A stretch of DNA of 64,000 bases from CAYFWF01 sp964346815 (lineage in GTDB: Bacteria > Acidobacteriota > Aminicenantia > Aminicenantales > Aminicenantaceae): assembly GCA_964346815.1 (NCBI GenBank), contig CAYFWF010000031.1, positions 1-64,000 on the forward strand. The letters are read 5' to 3'. Position numbers and translations under genes: made by a program. Position 1 is the first letter of the stretch. Each line of letters opens with the position of its first letter. The notes beneath the pieces are model-generated. The model was given only the letters and a program-made list of their open reading frames with translations. It was not told where the DNA came from and did no database searches. Positions 63,281 to 64,000 of the stretch are shown piece by piece.

Positions 63281-63651
63281 TTGGCTCGTCGTTATGCAAA
63301 TGCAGGCGATTTTAAACAATTTTCATCACAAAACGTTGCGCTAGAAAAGGTGATTCGGGTAATTTCTTTTACAGAGGAAGAGGTTTATATTTATTTATAT
63401 TTGGGCTTCGATGACATCAATATCCATATCACGTTGAGATATGCTCATCCGCTTCCTGAGATGAAAAGAAAGCGGTGGAGATTTTGGCTTCTTTGTTATC
63501 TGGGCAACAAATCCAGGAAGAAGCTATTGCCATTAATATAGAAGCGCCAGTCAGAGTCCATGATGGGAACAAATTTATCGAGAATCTAGCTATAGGAGAT
63601 TTTGAAATCCATGAGGATGGAGTGCTTCAGGATATTGAGGCTATGACTTGA
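63281..63651 (+). pseudogene. Frame-broken remnant, VWFA-related N-terminal segment
   Basis: A frame from about 63281 (VIRVISFTEEEVYIYLYLGF) appears to shift near 63460 into a second frame of 63 codons. This reads IAINIEAPVRVHDGNKFIEN then LAIGDFEIHEDGVLQDIEAM and stops at TGA (63649-63651). The second part matches the N-terminal beta-domain of acidobacterial VWFA-related proteins (form: VRVxDxxxFVxDLTxxDFEVxEDGxxQ). The VWFA domain itself is missing. The link between the two frames is inferred. Confidence 0.5.
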
Positions 63652-63710
63652 GGTTTGATGTGCTGGCGCCATTCGATGACAGAATAGAAGTCGACTTTAG
63701 TTGTTTTCGC

Positions 63711-64000
63711 TCAATCTCCAATCCATCCTTCGCCGTCGGTTCGCAGAATGAACGCGTCGTAAGAGCGGCCATTAACGAGTTGGATCAGACCAGCAACGAG
63801 GTAACCTCCATCCTCGAGTTCGGCCAGAGCCATGCCGCCATAAACGGTATGCTGTTCAAGCAGGGATCGCCTCCACTGAACATTGCCATCTTCGTCGACG
63901 CGGCTGAGCAGGATACCGTTCGCAATTGCACCTATCAGATAGGTTCCGTCGCTGAGGCGAATCATGGAATTGGCATAATCATCGAAGGTCGAATCACCGA
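63711..64000 (-). CDS. Propeller-type exported protein, C-terminal part
   Basis: The frame is open to the window edge, so the gene begins beyond 64000; the ATG at 63965 is internal. The 96 visible residues contain blade-like repeats (SDGTYLIGAI, GILLSRVDEDGNVQWRRSL, EDGGYLVAGL, DAFILRTDGEG) as in secreted WD/PQQ-like or delta-60-type propellers. It ends GWIGD. The function is unknown. Confidence 0.6.
   Translation of the reverse strand, partial: GDSTFDDYANSMIRLSDGTYLIGAIANGILLSRVDEDGNVQWRRSLLEQHTVYGGMALAELEDGGYLVAGLIQLVNGRSYDAFILRTDGEGWIGD

Overview
The window looks like the chromosome of a Gram-negative, double-membrane bacterium of the Acidobacteria/Aminicenantes type. This is inferred from gene families, not from a marker gene. 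It carries three MacB/FtsX-like permeases without an ATPase partner, of the kind described as acidobacterial duplicated orphan permeases (ADOP). One is coupled to the PadR regulator type that accompanies them. There is also a remnant of an acidobacterial VWFA-related protein and remnants of Zn-ribbon/TolB-like/TPR signalling proteins. Outer-membrane barrels (FadL-like, DUF5777-like, a porin-like protein) and PBP1A fit a two-membrane envelope. No rRNA, CRISPR array, transposase, integrase or phage gene was found.

Layout. 1-9.3 kb is an accessory patchwork: the end of a six-bladed propeller gene, a MauE/DoxX plus redoxin pair closed by a terminator, a small Zn-ribbon protein, the PadR-ADOP operon, an RRM protein with a partner, and a double-MerR regulator coupled to a B12/radical SAM enzyme. 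Degenerate copies of one intergenic repeat are scattered through this part. 9.3-13.5 kb holds a frame-broken Zn-ribbon/TPR gene and a second ADOP. 13.7-32 kb holds bactofilin, a HigBA module, envelope and exported proteins, two pseudopilins, a TerB protein, an S9 peptidase, VanZ, DUF4412 and an orphan histidine kinase. 32.5-54 kb is mostly housekeeping and envelope: a Fis-type protein, tRNA-Thr, SMC, a second B12/radical SAM enzyme, a sodium symporter, a deacetylase, a DUF6600 protein, PBP1A, thymidylate kinase, HtrA, DapF, FadL, and a methyltransferase/GT-C pair. 54.5-60 kb is a tight reverse-strand operon: flippase-like protein, NrdR, Hsp20, Lon, ThiL. 60.2-64 kb is a tRNA-Gln followed by a third ADOP that is bracketed by a copy of the 3' end of the tRNA, then gene remnants.

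Two observations tie regions together. First, sequences with the exact GG-N10-GC geometry of sigma-54 (-24/-12) promoters lie before all three ADOP loci, before a small Fis-type protein with no AAA+ domain, and before the DUF6600 gene. This suggests one sigma-54 regulon centred on the orphan permeases. Second, the ADOP units look mobile. One sits between a tRNA-Gln and a 33-bp copy of its 3' end (three mismatches), and another sits between two copies of a degenerate repeat. Neither unit carries a recombinase.
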